Position numbers and translations under genes: made by a program
Shown here: piece by piece, positions 16,254 to 23,499 of the stretch
Position numbering within the stretch: position 1 is the first letter of the stretch
Layout: every line of letters starts with the position of its first letter
The notes under the pieces: model-generated
Told to the model about the DNA's origin: nothing
Database searches by the model: none
Seen by the model: only the letters and a program-made list of their open reading frames with translations
NCBI GenBank assembly: GCA_022340515.1
Contig: JAJDNT010000098.1
Coordinates: 1 to 37,031 of the forward strand
From: Deltaproteobacteria bacterium
Lineage (GTDB): Bacteria; Desulfobacterota; Syntrophobacteria; BM002
DNA: 37,031 bases
Direction: 5' to 3'

Positions 16254-17632
16254 GATTTCTCCTTCGCTATTTTCAAGTTCGCATTTTCTTCTACACAAAC
16301 CACGCCCTCCAAGGAATGGGCATGGGCTACGGTTATCAGAATAGGTATCTCCTCACCAACCAGGTGGGGTGAGCCCTTAAAGTTCACTACCCGATTTTGT
16401 GGTGTCCTGCCGCTCAGCTGAGATCCTCCAACCTGACTTGGACCTTCAACCAACACCAGGGTTGTCTGACCCACCTGGGCCTCGTTTTTCTCCAAGGTTA
16501 TCCGTTCCTGTAATGCTTGTAATTTTTGCAAGCGTTTCAGCTTAATCTCTTCTTCAACCTTGCCATCCAGCAACCTGGCGGCGGTTTGGGGTCGATCCGA
16601 GTATTTGAAGGAAAAGAGTCCATCGAAACGAACTTCCTCCAATAGCCTCAGGCTCCAGTAAAAATCTTCCTCACTCTCACCGGGAAAACCTACTATCATG
16701 TCTGAAGAGACCGCAACGTCCTCTCGCATTTCTCTTAATTCTTTGACCAATCGCAGGTAGTGATCCCTGGTATAGCCACGATTCATTCGACTGAGGATAT
16801 AGTCAGAGCCAGACTGCACCGGCAGATGGATGTGAGGACAGAGTTGCGGTAGATCAGCAAAACAGCGCATGAGCTTTGGCGACAGATCCTTTGGATGGGA
16901 GGTGGTAAAACGAATCCGCAACAATCCTTCTACTTGTGTCACTCGTTGAAGGAGTCCGGCAAAATCCACTTCACCGGAGACACCCTGGCCGTAAGAGTTC
17001 ACATTCTGACCTAGGAGTGTAACCTCCCGCACGCCACACTCAACCAGGCTTTCCACTTCCCGCATAATCTCACCGCTAGGTCGGCTGCGCTCCCTACCGC
17101 GGACCATTGGCACAATGCAGTAGGTGCAGAAATTATCGCAACCTCTCATGATGGTCACGTAGGCCGAGGCCTCCGACTTGCAGGGTTTCGACCTACCATC
17201 CGGCTCGTCGCCAAAATCGTAAGAGAAATCTACCCAGGCCTGCCGTTCTCCAGTGGCCTCATAGCGCGCAAGCATGGCCGGAACTCTACTAATGGAATGA
17301 GTTCCCACAACCAAATCTAAATGGGGCCAGCGGGCCAATAATTCCTTCCCATATTGTTGGGCCACACACCCGCCAAAGGCCACCACGAGTTCAGGGCGAT
17401 TACGCTTCAGTGTTTTGAGCCGACCCAGGTAGCTGAATGCTTTTTGTTCCGCTTTATCGCGTACAGTGCAAGTGTTGATGAATATCAGATCTGCCCTGCG
17501 GTAATCTTCCACCACAACAAATTTTTCATCCCCAAGGATCTCCACCAACCGCTCACTATCGTAACGGTTCATCTGGCAACCGAAGGTTCGGACAAAAATT
17601 TGCCTTGCTTCATTTTCACTGGATCTGCTCAC
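16238..17632 (-). CDS. miaB: tRNA-2-methylthio-N6-isopentenyladenosine37 synthase MiaB
   Basis: This 464-residue radical-SAM enzyme methylthiolates adenosine 37 of tRNAs that read UNN codons. The three N-terminal cluster cysteines are Cys19 (FGCQMN), Cys55 (NTCTVRD) and Cys89 (GGCVAQ). The radical-SAM cluster motif is Cys165-x3-Cys169-x2-Cys172 (GCDNFCTYC), followed by IVPMVRGRERSR, which is typical of MiaB rather than RimO or MtaB. A TRAM-like segment closes the protein (about 395-460). The GTG start at 17632 lies within the last codons of the upstream cyclic-nucleotide-binding gene (17-bp overlap), with AAGGGAG 8 bases before it. Length matches the family. Confidence 0.96.
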   Translation of the reverse strand: MSRSSENEARQIFVRTFGCQMNRYDSERLVEILGDEKFVVVEDYRRADLIFINTCTVRDKAEQKAFSYLGRLKTLKRNRPELVVAFGGCVAQQYGKELLARWPHLDLVVGTHSISRVPAMLARYEATGERQAWVDFSYDFGDEPDGRSKPCKSEASAYVTIMRGCDNFCTYCIVPMVRGRERSRPSGEIMREVESLVECGVREVTLLGQNVNSYGQGVSGEVDFAGLLQRVTQVEGLLRIRFTTSHPKDLSPKLMRCFADLPQLCPHIHLPVQSGSDYILSRMNRGYTRDHYLRLVKELREMREDVAVSSDMIVGFPGESEEDFYWSLRLLEEVRFDGLFSFKYSDRPQTAARLLDGKVEEEIKLKRLQKLQALQERITLEKNEAQVGQTTLVLVEGPSQVGGSQLSGRTPQNRVVNFKGSPHLVGEEIPILITVAHAHSLEGVVCVEENANLKIAKEKSWCGR

Positions 17633-18470
17633 CGTCAGAGCTCCCTTCCAGTTCTTTCTGAAGCTTACTTATCTCTTTTGTGGCCTGCGACAGCCGTTTG
17701 GCTAAAGTGGTGATGATCCTTTTGGCTATTTCAGGGTGTTCTTCAATCATATCTTGAATGGCATCACCCGAGTAGACCTGAACCACACTATTTCCCTTAG
17801 ATATTATTGTTGCAGAGCGTTCCTGCTGCAACACACTCGCCATCTCACCGAAAAACTCACCAGGGTTAGTAATACAACCGACCTCTTTGCCGCCCTTCAG
17901 CACTACCAAACCTTGCTCTGCGGATATTAGTTTGAAAATATCAGTCTCTTTGGCCCCTTCCTGAATAACTACTTCGTTGTCTCCATAGAAGCGCATGTCT
18001 ATAGTTTGAAGCTTGCTCTCAGAGTCCTCCAGGGGCACAGCTTGAAAGGTCTGAGTCAACTGACCCAGGAGAGAGCCCAAGATCCCTTTGCTCATCAGGG
18101 GCCGCTCGTACAGGATGAATTCTATGGCATCTCTATCGTAAAGGGCAATCCTGGTATTGTCCACTGATCGAGCACTTACACTGGAGGGCTGATTTAAAAA
18201 ACAGCTTTCCAGACCAAATACATCCCTTTCACCGAGTATGGCCAATTGGTGTCCTTGGCGCAGGATTTTCACATTTCCGCTGAGAACTACATAGAAGTGA
18301 TTGCTGTGCTCTCCCTCGGAAATGATCTCCTTGTCTTCGCCGTAAGTGCGGATCTCTAGAGCGGTAGCCCCGTCTTCCAGACCTAAGTCCTTCAGCCCTT
18401 CTTCATCCACCACGGCTGCACCTCGCCGGCCTTCCCGGGATGGCCATTTTGTGCGGCTCTTTTTCGCCAT
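17616..18470 (-). CDS. Tandem cyclic-nucleotide-binding-domain protein without output domain
   Basis: This 284-residue cytoplasmic protein has two CRP-like cNMP-binding beta-barrels. The first (about 40-135) has EIISEGEHSNHFYVVLSGNVKIL and ERDVFGLESCFL. The second (about 155-255) has EVVIQEGAKETDIFKLISAEQGLVVL and NPGEFFGEMASVLQQERSATI, the latter with the G-E-(x)-S/A phosphate-cassette shape. There is no helix-turn-helix; the protein ends in a short coiled coil (ITTLAKRLSQATKEISKLQKEL) instead. So it probably senses a nucleotide or acts as a scaffold rather than binding DNA. It is coupled to miaB by a 17-bp overlap and lies 64 bp after the DUF4911 gene. Confidence 0.9.
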   Translation of the reverse strand: MAKKSRTKWPSREGRRGAAVVDEEGLKDLGLEDGATALEIRTYGEDKEIISEGEHSNHFYVVLSGNVKILRQGHQLAILGERDVFGLESCFLNQPSSVSARSVDNTRIALYDRDAIEFILYERPLMSKGILGSLLGQLTQTFQAVPLEDSESKLQTIDMRFYGDNEVVIQEGAKETDIFKLISAEQGLVVLKGGKEVGCITNPGEFFGEMASVLQQERSATIISKGNSVVQVYSGDAIQDMIEEHPEIAKRIITTLAKRLSQATKEISKLQKELEGSSDGEQIQ

Positions 18471-18534
18471 GAGCCGGATGGAGGTTAACCTTTATCCTAG
18501 CCGTCCTCAATTTTCAAGGGCAAATTATTTCTGG

Positions 18535-18768
18535 CTAAGCATCAGCAACCCTCTCGAGAACCAACTCTCGCCCCAGGGCCTCCACAAGAGACTCCAGACT
18601 CTCCTTGCGTCCCGGTGGCACTGCAAGCTGGATCAACCCTTTCTCAGAATCCAGAGTGGTAAGCGTTGCCAGCCCCTCGTATGCTTCCAGAATAAACTTG
18701 AGATAGTGAATCTCGTACGGATCGACCCGGTAAAAGAGCAGGTCTGATCGTTTTGGATTAACAGCCAT
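18535..18768 (-). CDS. DUF4911-type small protein
   Basis: This 77-residue cytoplasmic protein matches the small DUF4911 family by its pattern RVDPYEIHYLKFILEAYEGLATLTTLD, a short strand (IQLAVPPG) and a closing helix (ESLVEALGRELVLERV), which fits an alpha/beta sandwich. The function of the family is unknown; it is found mainly in deltaproteobacteria, often near miaB. It leads the minus-strand run DUF4911, cNMP-binding, miaB, bifunctional nuclease. A GGGGT lies about 7 bases before the ATG. The gene is divergent from recJ across a 431-bp gap filled with an inverted heptamer array. Confidence 0.8.
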   Translation of the reverse strand: MAVNPKRSDLLFYRVDPYEIHYLKFILEAYEGLATLTTLDSEKGLIQLAVPPGRKESLESLVEALGRELVLERVADA

Positions 18769-18839
18769 TGATTACCCCATGAACCCGGTTTTGCCACGTT
18801 ATCATTTTTAATAGGTGCTTACAAGGGTCATGCCTGAGA

Positions 18840-19028
18840 GGCACTAGGTACTATGCACTAGGGACTAAGCACCAAAGATTAGAACGCAGAATCCGGAACG
18901 CGGAGCTCGGAATGTTCCAGCAAAACCAATCCCAATAAATTTCGTCTTTAGTTGTGTGATTCCGCGTTCCCCGTTCCCCGTTCCGAGTTATGGTGCTTAG
19001 TGCTTACTGCCTAGTGCCTAGTTTTGAA
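18840..19028. repeat. Facing heptamer arrays forming a long imperfect inverted repeat
   Basis: The left arm (18840-18916) is eleven 7-bp units: GGCACTA, GGTACTA, TGCACTA, GGGACTA, AGCACCA, AAGATTA, GAACGCA, GAATCCG, GAACGCG, GAGCTCG, GAATGTT. The right arm (18959-19028) is ten units: ATTCCGC, GTTCCCC twice, GTTCCGA, GTTATGG, TGCTTAG, TGCTTAC, TGCCTAG twice, TTTTGAA. The right arm read backwards gives the same order of motifs as the left, so the two can pair with whole-unit offsets around a ~42-base middle. It sits in the 431-bp gap between the divergent DUF4911 and recJ genes; I saw no gene or clear promoter there. Confidence 0.85.
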
Positions 19029-19199
19029 GTTTCTAAGCACTACGCCTTTTTTCTGACAACCAAAGCTACCTCCAACCTCCCAGGGTTCATGAGCAGGTGA
19101 CTCTTTCCCCTTGACTATGGTGGAGAGTTGCGATTTATTCTGCCAGACAACCCCAAAGATGACACAGAGAAACGGAGACCGGCAGGAACTGCGATAAAG

Positions 19200-20939
19200 A
19201 TGAACTCTAAAATTGCGCCCGATACCATAAAGGGAACTCATTTCTTCTGGCAACTTAAGATTCCCAACCAACGGCTCGCAGATGAGTTAGAAAAGGCTTT
19301 GACTATCCCCCCCCTGTTGGCCCTCATCCTCACCACTCGTAATATTAATTCCCAAGGGCAGGCCAAGGATTTCCTTTACTCCAGCTTAAAAGACATGCAC
19401 TCTCCGTACCAGTTACCAGATATTGACAAAGCTGTGAGCCGCATAGCCCATGCCCTAGCTGAAGGAGAACAGATAGCAATTTATGGGGACTACGATGTGG
19501 ACGGGATTACTGGCACGGCCATCCTTGTCCATTTCCTATCCTCTTTTGGTGGTAGAGTGGGTTGGCACATACCCCACCGCGTAAAGGAAGGTTACGGCCT
19601 CAACACCGGAGCCCTCACAAAGCTTCACAGTCGGGGAGTCACACTGGTAGTAACCGTGGACTGCGGCAGCACAGATCATGAACCCATCCAGTTGGCACGT
19701 GAGCATGGCATGGACATAATCATCACCGACCACCACAAGCTGCCGGATACCCCTCCAGAGGCAAACGTAATCTTGAACCCGAAAGGCCATGGAAAAATCC
19801 CAGAATTGGCCGATCTGGCCGGAGTGGGTGTGGCCTTTTATCTTGCCACAGCCATTCGTGCCTACTTCCGGCGCGAGGGACGATGGAGCGGCTCTGAGCA
19901 ACCCAATCTCAAGAAATATCTCGACCTGGTAGCCCTGGGCACATTAGCTGACATGGCGCCGCTCACCGGTACTAATCGGATTCTAGCCTCCAACGGCCTG
20001 TCAGAGCTTTCTCGGACATCCAGGCCTGGGCTTCTGGCACTCAAAGAGACTTGTGGTCTTCGGGGCGGCAAAATTAGTAACTGGGATGTATTGTTTAGGC
20101 TGGGACCTCGTCTCAATGCTCCTGGACGTCTGGGCAGCAGCGATCCTGCTCTCCGTCTTCTCTTAACCACCGATTGCGCAGAAGCGCAGTTACTTGCCCA
20201 GCAACTCGAGGAGCTAAACCGTCAACGCCAATCTGTGGAAGATCAGCTTTTAGCCGAAGCTTTAAGTCTTATCGAAGCTAATAAAGACTATGAGCAAAGC
20301 AGTTCCTTGGTTCTCGCCTCTCCGGGCTGGCATAAGGGTGTATTGGGCCTTGTGGCCTCGCGCCTGACCGAACGCTTTAATAAACCAACCATTCTCCTTA
20401 CGCTCGTCGACGAGCACTGGGAAGGCTCCGGGCGCAGTGTGGGCAATTTCGATCTTTACCAGGCCCTGGCTCGGTGTAGCAAACACCTGGTGCGTTTTGG
20501 TGGTCATCGGTTGGCAGCGGGACTTGGTCTTACTCAGAGCCAACTTACTGAATTTTTCCCTGCCTTCGAAGAGGCGGTAAAGGAGGGAATCACCTCAAAA
20601 GACATCACCAAGACAAGAAAAGTTGACGCTGTGGTTCATTTAGAAGAGATTACCCCTGAGTTAATGACCTACCTCGAAAGAATGCAACCTTATGGTGTGG
20701 GCAATCCGGAGCCTATCTTTTGCTGTCGAGATTTCCAGGTGGAAGATTCTCGGGTACTAAAGGGGAGCCATCTGCGCTTGAGGCTGCGGCAGGACAAAGC
20801 CCGCTTTACAGGAATAGGCTTTAATCTCTTGGAGTCCGATCAGTTACTGCCTTCGCCTCAGTGGTTGCTCTTCAGCCCCAGATGGAACCACTGGCGGGGT
20901 GAAAGACAGATCCAGTTGCATATCATTGACTACAAATGA
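19200..20939 (+). CDS. recJ: Single-stranded-DNA-specific exonuclease RecJ
   Basis: This 579-residue 5'-3' ssDNA exonuclease acts in RecF-pathway recombination and in base-excision and mismatch repair. The DHH phosphoesterase motifs are clear: YGDYDVDGITG (95-105), VDCGSTDHE (153-161) and ITDHHKLP (175-182). A DHHA1 region has FGGHRLAAGLGL, and the C-terminus is an OB-fold-like segment (RKVDAVVHLEEI through the end). ATG 19200 is chosen since homologues begin near this point; the in-frame TTG at 19128 has its GGAG only two bases away. An unusually weak ribosome site (AGGA, far) precedes ATG 19200. The stop codon overlaps the first unit of a heptamer array. Confidence 0.95.
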   Translation: MNSKIAPDTIKGTHFFWQLKIPNQRLADELEKALTIPPLLALILTTRNINSQGQAKDFLYSSLKDMHSPYQLPDIDKAVSRIAHALAEGEQIAIYGDYDVDGITGTAILVHFLSSFGGRVGWHIPHRVKEGYGLNTGALTKLHSRGVTLVVTVDCGSTDHEPIQLAREHGMDIIITDHHKLPDTPPEANVILNPKGHGKIPELADLAGVGVAFYLATAIRAYFRREGRWSGSEQPNLKKYLDLVALGTLADMAPLTGTNRILASNGLSELSRTSRPGLLALKETCGLRGGKISNWDVLFRLGPRLNAPGRLGSSDPALRLLLTTDCAEAQLLAQQLEELNRQRQSVEDQLLAEALSLIEANKDYEQSSSLVLASPGWHKGVLGLVASRLTERFNKPTILLTLVDEHWEGSGRSVGNFDLYQALARCSKHLVRFGGHRLAAGLGLTQSQLTEFFPAFEEAVKEGITSKDITKTRKVDAVVHLEEITPELMTYLERMQPYGVGNPEPIFCCRDFQVEDSRVLKGSHLRLRLRQDKARFTGIGFNLLESDQLLPSPQWLLFSPRWNHWRGERQIQLHIIDYK

Positions 20940-20980
20940 GCATGGGGCATGGAGCATGGAGTCAGAATCCAGAATCGAGG
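20939..20980. repeat. Heptamer array (AGCATGG type)
   Basis: Six units in phase: AGCATGG, GGCATGG, AGCATGG, AGTCAGA, ATCCAGA, ATCGAGG. It begins on the last base of the recJ stop codon. It is in the reverse orientation to the CCCTATG/CCCCATG array at 23191-23246. Confidence 0.75.
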
Positions 20981-21001
20981 GAGATCACCAAAACAACTGT
21001 A

Positions 21002-21055
21002 ATACCCGCGAAAGCGGGTATCCAGTGGAGTATGGATTCCCGCCTAGGCGGGAAT
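21002..21055. repeat. Pair of dRS3-like 20-bp palindromes
   Basis: ATACCCGCGAAAGCGGGTAT (21002-21021) and ATTCCCGCCTAGGCGGGAAT (21036-21055) are both hairpins of the ATTCCC-N8-GGGAAT form known for neisserial dRS3 repeats, 14 bp apart. The second is a perfect palindrome. They lie in the gap between recJ and the FlgT-like gene (20940-21226), where I see no gene. Confidence 0.8.
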
Positions 21056-21226
21056 GACGATTCTAACGGTCTGACTTCTTACCTCCTACCTCTGTCTGTT
21101 TGCTGAATGCGGTCTGCTGAGCTCTGATAGCTGACTTAAAAATCCTTGCTATTGACTAAGCCCTGTGCTAGTAAAATGGAGCTTTGCCAATGCCACTTGT
21201 TGTTTAGCAAAGGCAGGACCAATCAC

Positions 21227-22459
21227 ATGGTTCCTCCTAAAAACAAAATATTACCTTTGCCAGCAAGGACGAAAGGGCTGAAGGCGATAAATATCTGGAT
21301 CGCCATGGCCTTGTGGTTCCTTCTCTTTTTTTGTCCTCTCCCTGCGGCAGGACAAGATAAGGATCTGAACAAACCCCTGGTTGCCTCTGGTACAAGTCCA
21401 ATGCTGGAAAAAGGTTCGGCAGACGCGCGCAGCCTTGCTTTAGAGGAAGCTTTGCGGGCCGCGGTAGAACAGGCCCTTGGTTACCTTTTACCCGTTCAAA
21501 ATATTGTCCACTACTACCCTCTCCTACTGAATCGAATTCTCAAAGAACCCATGCGCTATGTCAAGGACTATCAAATAGTCCAAGAAGGTGAGGCATTTGG
21601 CCTCTATCGGGTTACGGTACAGACAACTCTCTATTCTGTAAATCTAACCCGCGACTTACGCCAACTCGGCATGTTTCTCGCTGCCAGTGAGCGCCCGCGG
21701 ATAGCTATTCTGGTTGCTGAGCGGACGAATCCCGACGAGCCATGGAATTGGTGGTGGCAACTTGGGTCTGTGGATCAAAAGCCGCCTCTGTTTTTGCAGG
21801 CCCTGGCAAAACTCATGGCGGAACAGGGGATAGTTCCTCTATCTCCTAAGTCGCTCACAGAGAATATACCCGAGGACCAAAACTACCAGGAACCTCTGCT
21901 GGATGACGCCAAGGGTGCCGCTCTAGCAAAGGCTCTGGGAGCGGATGTGGCAGTAATAGGTCAGGTAAGTTACCGTGGCACCGGCATGGGTGAGACAGGA
22001 ATGACCAGTGGTTCCCTGCGAGCTGTGAGGGCGAATAGCGGAGAGACACTGGCCAGGGTATCCGCCACAGTCCAGGTTCAGCCTTCCGCCGAGCAGCCAG
22101 TGATCGATTACGGTTTTTCTGCCCTGGCAGAACGTCTGGCCCCACACCTGGTGGATGGAATATTGGCCCCCTATGCTGCCGTATCCAAAGCTCCCATGGA
22201 TGTCTCTCTCCAGGTGGAAGGGGTGCGCTCTTACGGAGACCTCATCCTCATCAAGGAGTACCTCCAACGCTCGCCAGTGATAAGAGAAATAAGGCAGATT
22301 AAGCTGAAAGGTGACCTGGGATCTTTTTCTTTGATTCTTGCCGGAAACCTTGATGCCTTGGAGGAAGAATTAGAGGGCCACGACTTCGGCTCCTTTGTGA
22401 CCAGTGCGGAAGTAATGGGCGACAACGTCGTTAAAGTTACAATCCTCAGCAAGAGGTAA
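21227..22459 (+). CDS. Exported protein with FlgT N-terminal-like domain
   Basis: This 410-residue protein is taken from ATG 21227 (AGGA about 9 bases upstream); an in-frame TTG/ATG start region further up at 21146 adds a non-signal extension. A long N-terminus ends in a hydrophobic stretch (IWIAMALWFLLFFCPLPAAG/Q), a signal peptide or anchor. The mature part begins SADARSLALEEALRAAVEQALGYLLPV, the pattern of the FlgT N-terminal domain and related DUF families in which an early helix carries repeated Ala/Glu. Later come a TolB-like RPRIAILVAER segment, AKALGADVAVIGQVSYRG, and a C-terminal half with paired RSPVIREIRQIKLKGDLGSFSLILAG. No flagellar genes are nearby, so a flagellar role is not supported. 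It precedes the phosphatidyltransferase gene by 12 bp. Confidence 0.7.
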   Translation: MVPPKNKILPLPARTKGLKAINIWIAMALWFLLFFCPLPAAGQDKDLNKPLVASGTSPMLEKGSADARSLALEEALRAAVEQALGYLLPVQNIVHYYPLLLNRILKEPMRYVKDYQIVQEGEAFGLYRVTVQTTLYSVNLTRDLRQLGMFLAASERPRIAILVAERTNPDEPWNWWWQLGSVDQKPPLFLQALAKLMAEQGIVPLSPKSLTENIPEDQNYQEPLLDDAKGAALAKALGADVAVIGQVSYRGTGMGETGMTSGSLRAVRANSGETLARVSATVQVQPSAEQPVIDYGFSALAERLAPHLVDGILAPYAAVSKAPMDVSLQVEGVRSYGDLILIKEYLQRSPVIREIRQIKLKGDLGSFSLILAGNLDALEEELEGHDFGSFVTSAEVMGDNVVKVTILSKR

Positions 22460-22471
22460 GCCTCTCCTTTC

Positions 22472-23029
22472 ATGACCATTCCTAATCTCCTTACCATTTC
22501 GCGCGTCCTATTGACCCCCTTGTTGGTTATTTTTCTCCTGCAAGAACGGCTCAGCGCAGCCCTTGTTGTCTTCATCGTAGCAGGGATTACTGACGGCCTG
22601 GACGGGTTGATCGCTCGTTTATACATGCAGAAATCCAAGCTGGGTGCTTTTCTCGATCCCTTAGCGGACAAGCTTCTATTGGCTACCACTTACGTTCTTT
22701 TGGCCGTTAAGAATCTGGTACCTAGTTGGCTCACAGTAATTGTCTTGAGCCGAGATGTGCTCATCGTCCTGGGCGTGTTCGTCTTATTTATGCAAGATCT
22801 ACCGTTTGAAATCAGGCCAACTATTGCCAGCAAACTAACCACCTGTGCCCAGATAATTACTGCCATTATCACCATGGCATCGGCCATAGCTACCCCCCAC
22901 CCCCTTATGAAAAGCATCCTCTTTCACGTTACCGCCGGTGTCACGATTGTTTCCTGGACTCAGTACATGCTAAAGGGTATACGAATAATGCAAGGCGCAG
23001 GTGACAATCAGAAAAACACTAGACACTGA
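22472..23029 (+). CDS. CDP-alcohol phosphatidyltransferase (PgsA-like)
   Basis: This 185-residue membrane enzyme joins a CDP-activated lipid to an alcohol. The active-site motif DG-x2-AR-x8-G-x3-D-x3-D is intact: Asp44-Gly45, Ala48-Arg49, Gly58, Asp62 and Asp66. About five to six hydrophobic segments surround it. The opening (TIPNLLTISRVLLTPLLVIFLL) is like phosphatidylglycerophosphate synthase (PgsA), the likeliest identity, but cardiolipin-synthase-type members of the family look similar, so I withhold a symbol. It is 12 bp downstream of the FlgT-like gene. The last residues (NTRH) and the stop codon are encoded within a heptamer array (23017-23051), so the repeat has supplied its C-terminus. 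Confidence 0.88.
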   Translation: MTIPNLLTISRVLLTPLLVIFLLQERLSAALVVFIVAGITDGLDGLIARLYMQKSKLGAFLDPLADKLLLATTYVLLAVKNLVPSWLTVIVLSRDVLIVLGVFVLFMQDLPFEIRPTIASKLTTCAQIITAIITMASAIATPHPLMKSILFHVTAGVTIVSWTQYMLKGIRIMQGAGDNQKNTRH

Positions 23030-23051
23030 GCACTAAGCACTAGGTACTTTT
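23017..23051. repeat. Heptamer array (CACTAGG type) overlapping a gene end
   Basis: Five units: CACTAGA, CACTGAG, CACTAAG, CACTAGG, TACTTTT. The first two cover the last codons and the stop of the phosphatidyltransferase gene. Related units occur at 18840-18860, 19008-19021 and 30725-30738. Confidence 0.75.
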
Positions 23052-23066
23052 CAATTTCGGATTGCG

Positions 23067-23106
23067 CCCGCCCGCCTCGCCTGAGCGGCTCGCGATGGCG
23101 GGCGGG
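23067..23106. repeat. GC-rich hairpin
   Basis: CCCGCCCGCC (23067-23076) pairs exactly with GGCGGGCGGG (23097-23106); inside, TCGC pairs with GCGA, leaving an 11-base loop and one bulged T. It separates the CACTAGG-type from the GATT-type array. Confidence 0.75.
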
Positions 23107-23246
23107 GATTGCGGATTCAAGGGATTGTGGATTTGAGATTGCAGATTGATGACCGCATAGCTCATAGCGAAAACTCAGATCTTGAATTTACCCTATGCCC
23201 TATGCTCCATGCCCCATGCCCCATGCTCAGTGCTGCTGGCTGCCTG
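23107..23246. repeat. Double heptamer array (GATT type, then CCCTATG type)
   Basis: GATTGCG, GATTCAA, a GG slip at 23121-23122, GATTGTG, GATTTGA, GATTGCA, GATTGAT run to 23150. After 40 bp, eight units run from 23191: CCCTATG twice, CTCCATG, CCCCATG twice, CTCAGTG, CTGCTGG, CTGCCTG. The order of the two blocks and the 2-bp slip are the same as at 15589-15740. It lies upstream of the tRNA promoter. Confidence 0.85.
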
Positions 23247-23260
23247 CAGGGAAATTTCTC

Positions 23261-23289
23261 TTGACAGTGAACAACTGTCCTGATACTTA
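23261..23289 (+). promoter_or_regulatory. Sigma-70-type promoter for tRNA-Val
   Basis: A perfect -35 box TTGACA (23261-23266) is followed after 17 bp by TACTTA (23284-23289) with an extended-10 TG two bases before it. The expected start is about 10 bp before the tRNA. The -10 is poor against TATAAT, but spacing and position fit. Confidence 0.55.
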
Positions 23290-23306
23290 GTAGATTCTCT
23301 ATTTAT

Positions 23307-23381
23307 AGGCACGTAGCTCAGGGGGAGAGCACTACCTTGACGCGGTAGGGGTCTGGGGTTCAAATCCCCACGTGCCTACCA
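23307..23381 (+). tRNA. tRNA-Val (GAC)
   Basis: The cloverleaf is complete. The acceptor stem AGGCACG (23307-23313) pairs with CGTGCCT (23371-23377). The D stem is GCTC/GAGC. The anticodon stem CTACC/GGTAG encloses TTGACGC, so the anticodon is GAC (23339-23341), reading GUC and GUU valine codons. The T stem TGGGG/CCCCA encloses TTCAAAT. The discriminator is A and CCA (23379-23381) is encoded. The first pair is A-U rather than the usual G-C. It sits upstream of thrS. Confidence 0.95.
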
Positions 23382-23441
23382 GAAACTGTTAATAAAGGTG
23401 TTAATAACGACTTACATGCACTGTAAAAACTAGTGGTAAGC

Positions 23442-23485
23442 AAAAGGCATCGGAGAACATAGTTCAGGTGCCTTTTCTTATTTTT
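23442..23485 (+). terminator. Hairpin with T-run between tRNA-Val and thrS
   Basis: AAAAGGCA (23442-23449) pairs exactly with TGCCTTTT (23469-23476) around a 19-base loop, followed by CTTATTTTT. It can terminate the tRNA transcript or serve as a leaky attenuator in the thrS leader, as it lies 15 bases before the thrS ribosome site. Confidence 0.6.
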
Positions 23486-23499
23486 CAGCCGGGAGCATC

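Noticed and set aside
19011-19271. An 86-codon minus-strand frame before recJ
   Set aside because: It runs through the heptamer array and into recJ codons, with no domain.
23382-23499. T-box leader for thrS
   Set aside because: No T-box consensus or stem I with specifier loop was visible, and T-boxes are mainly in Gram-positive lineages. Only a simple hairpin is present.
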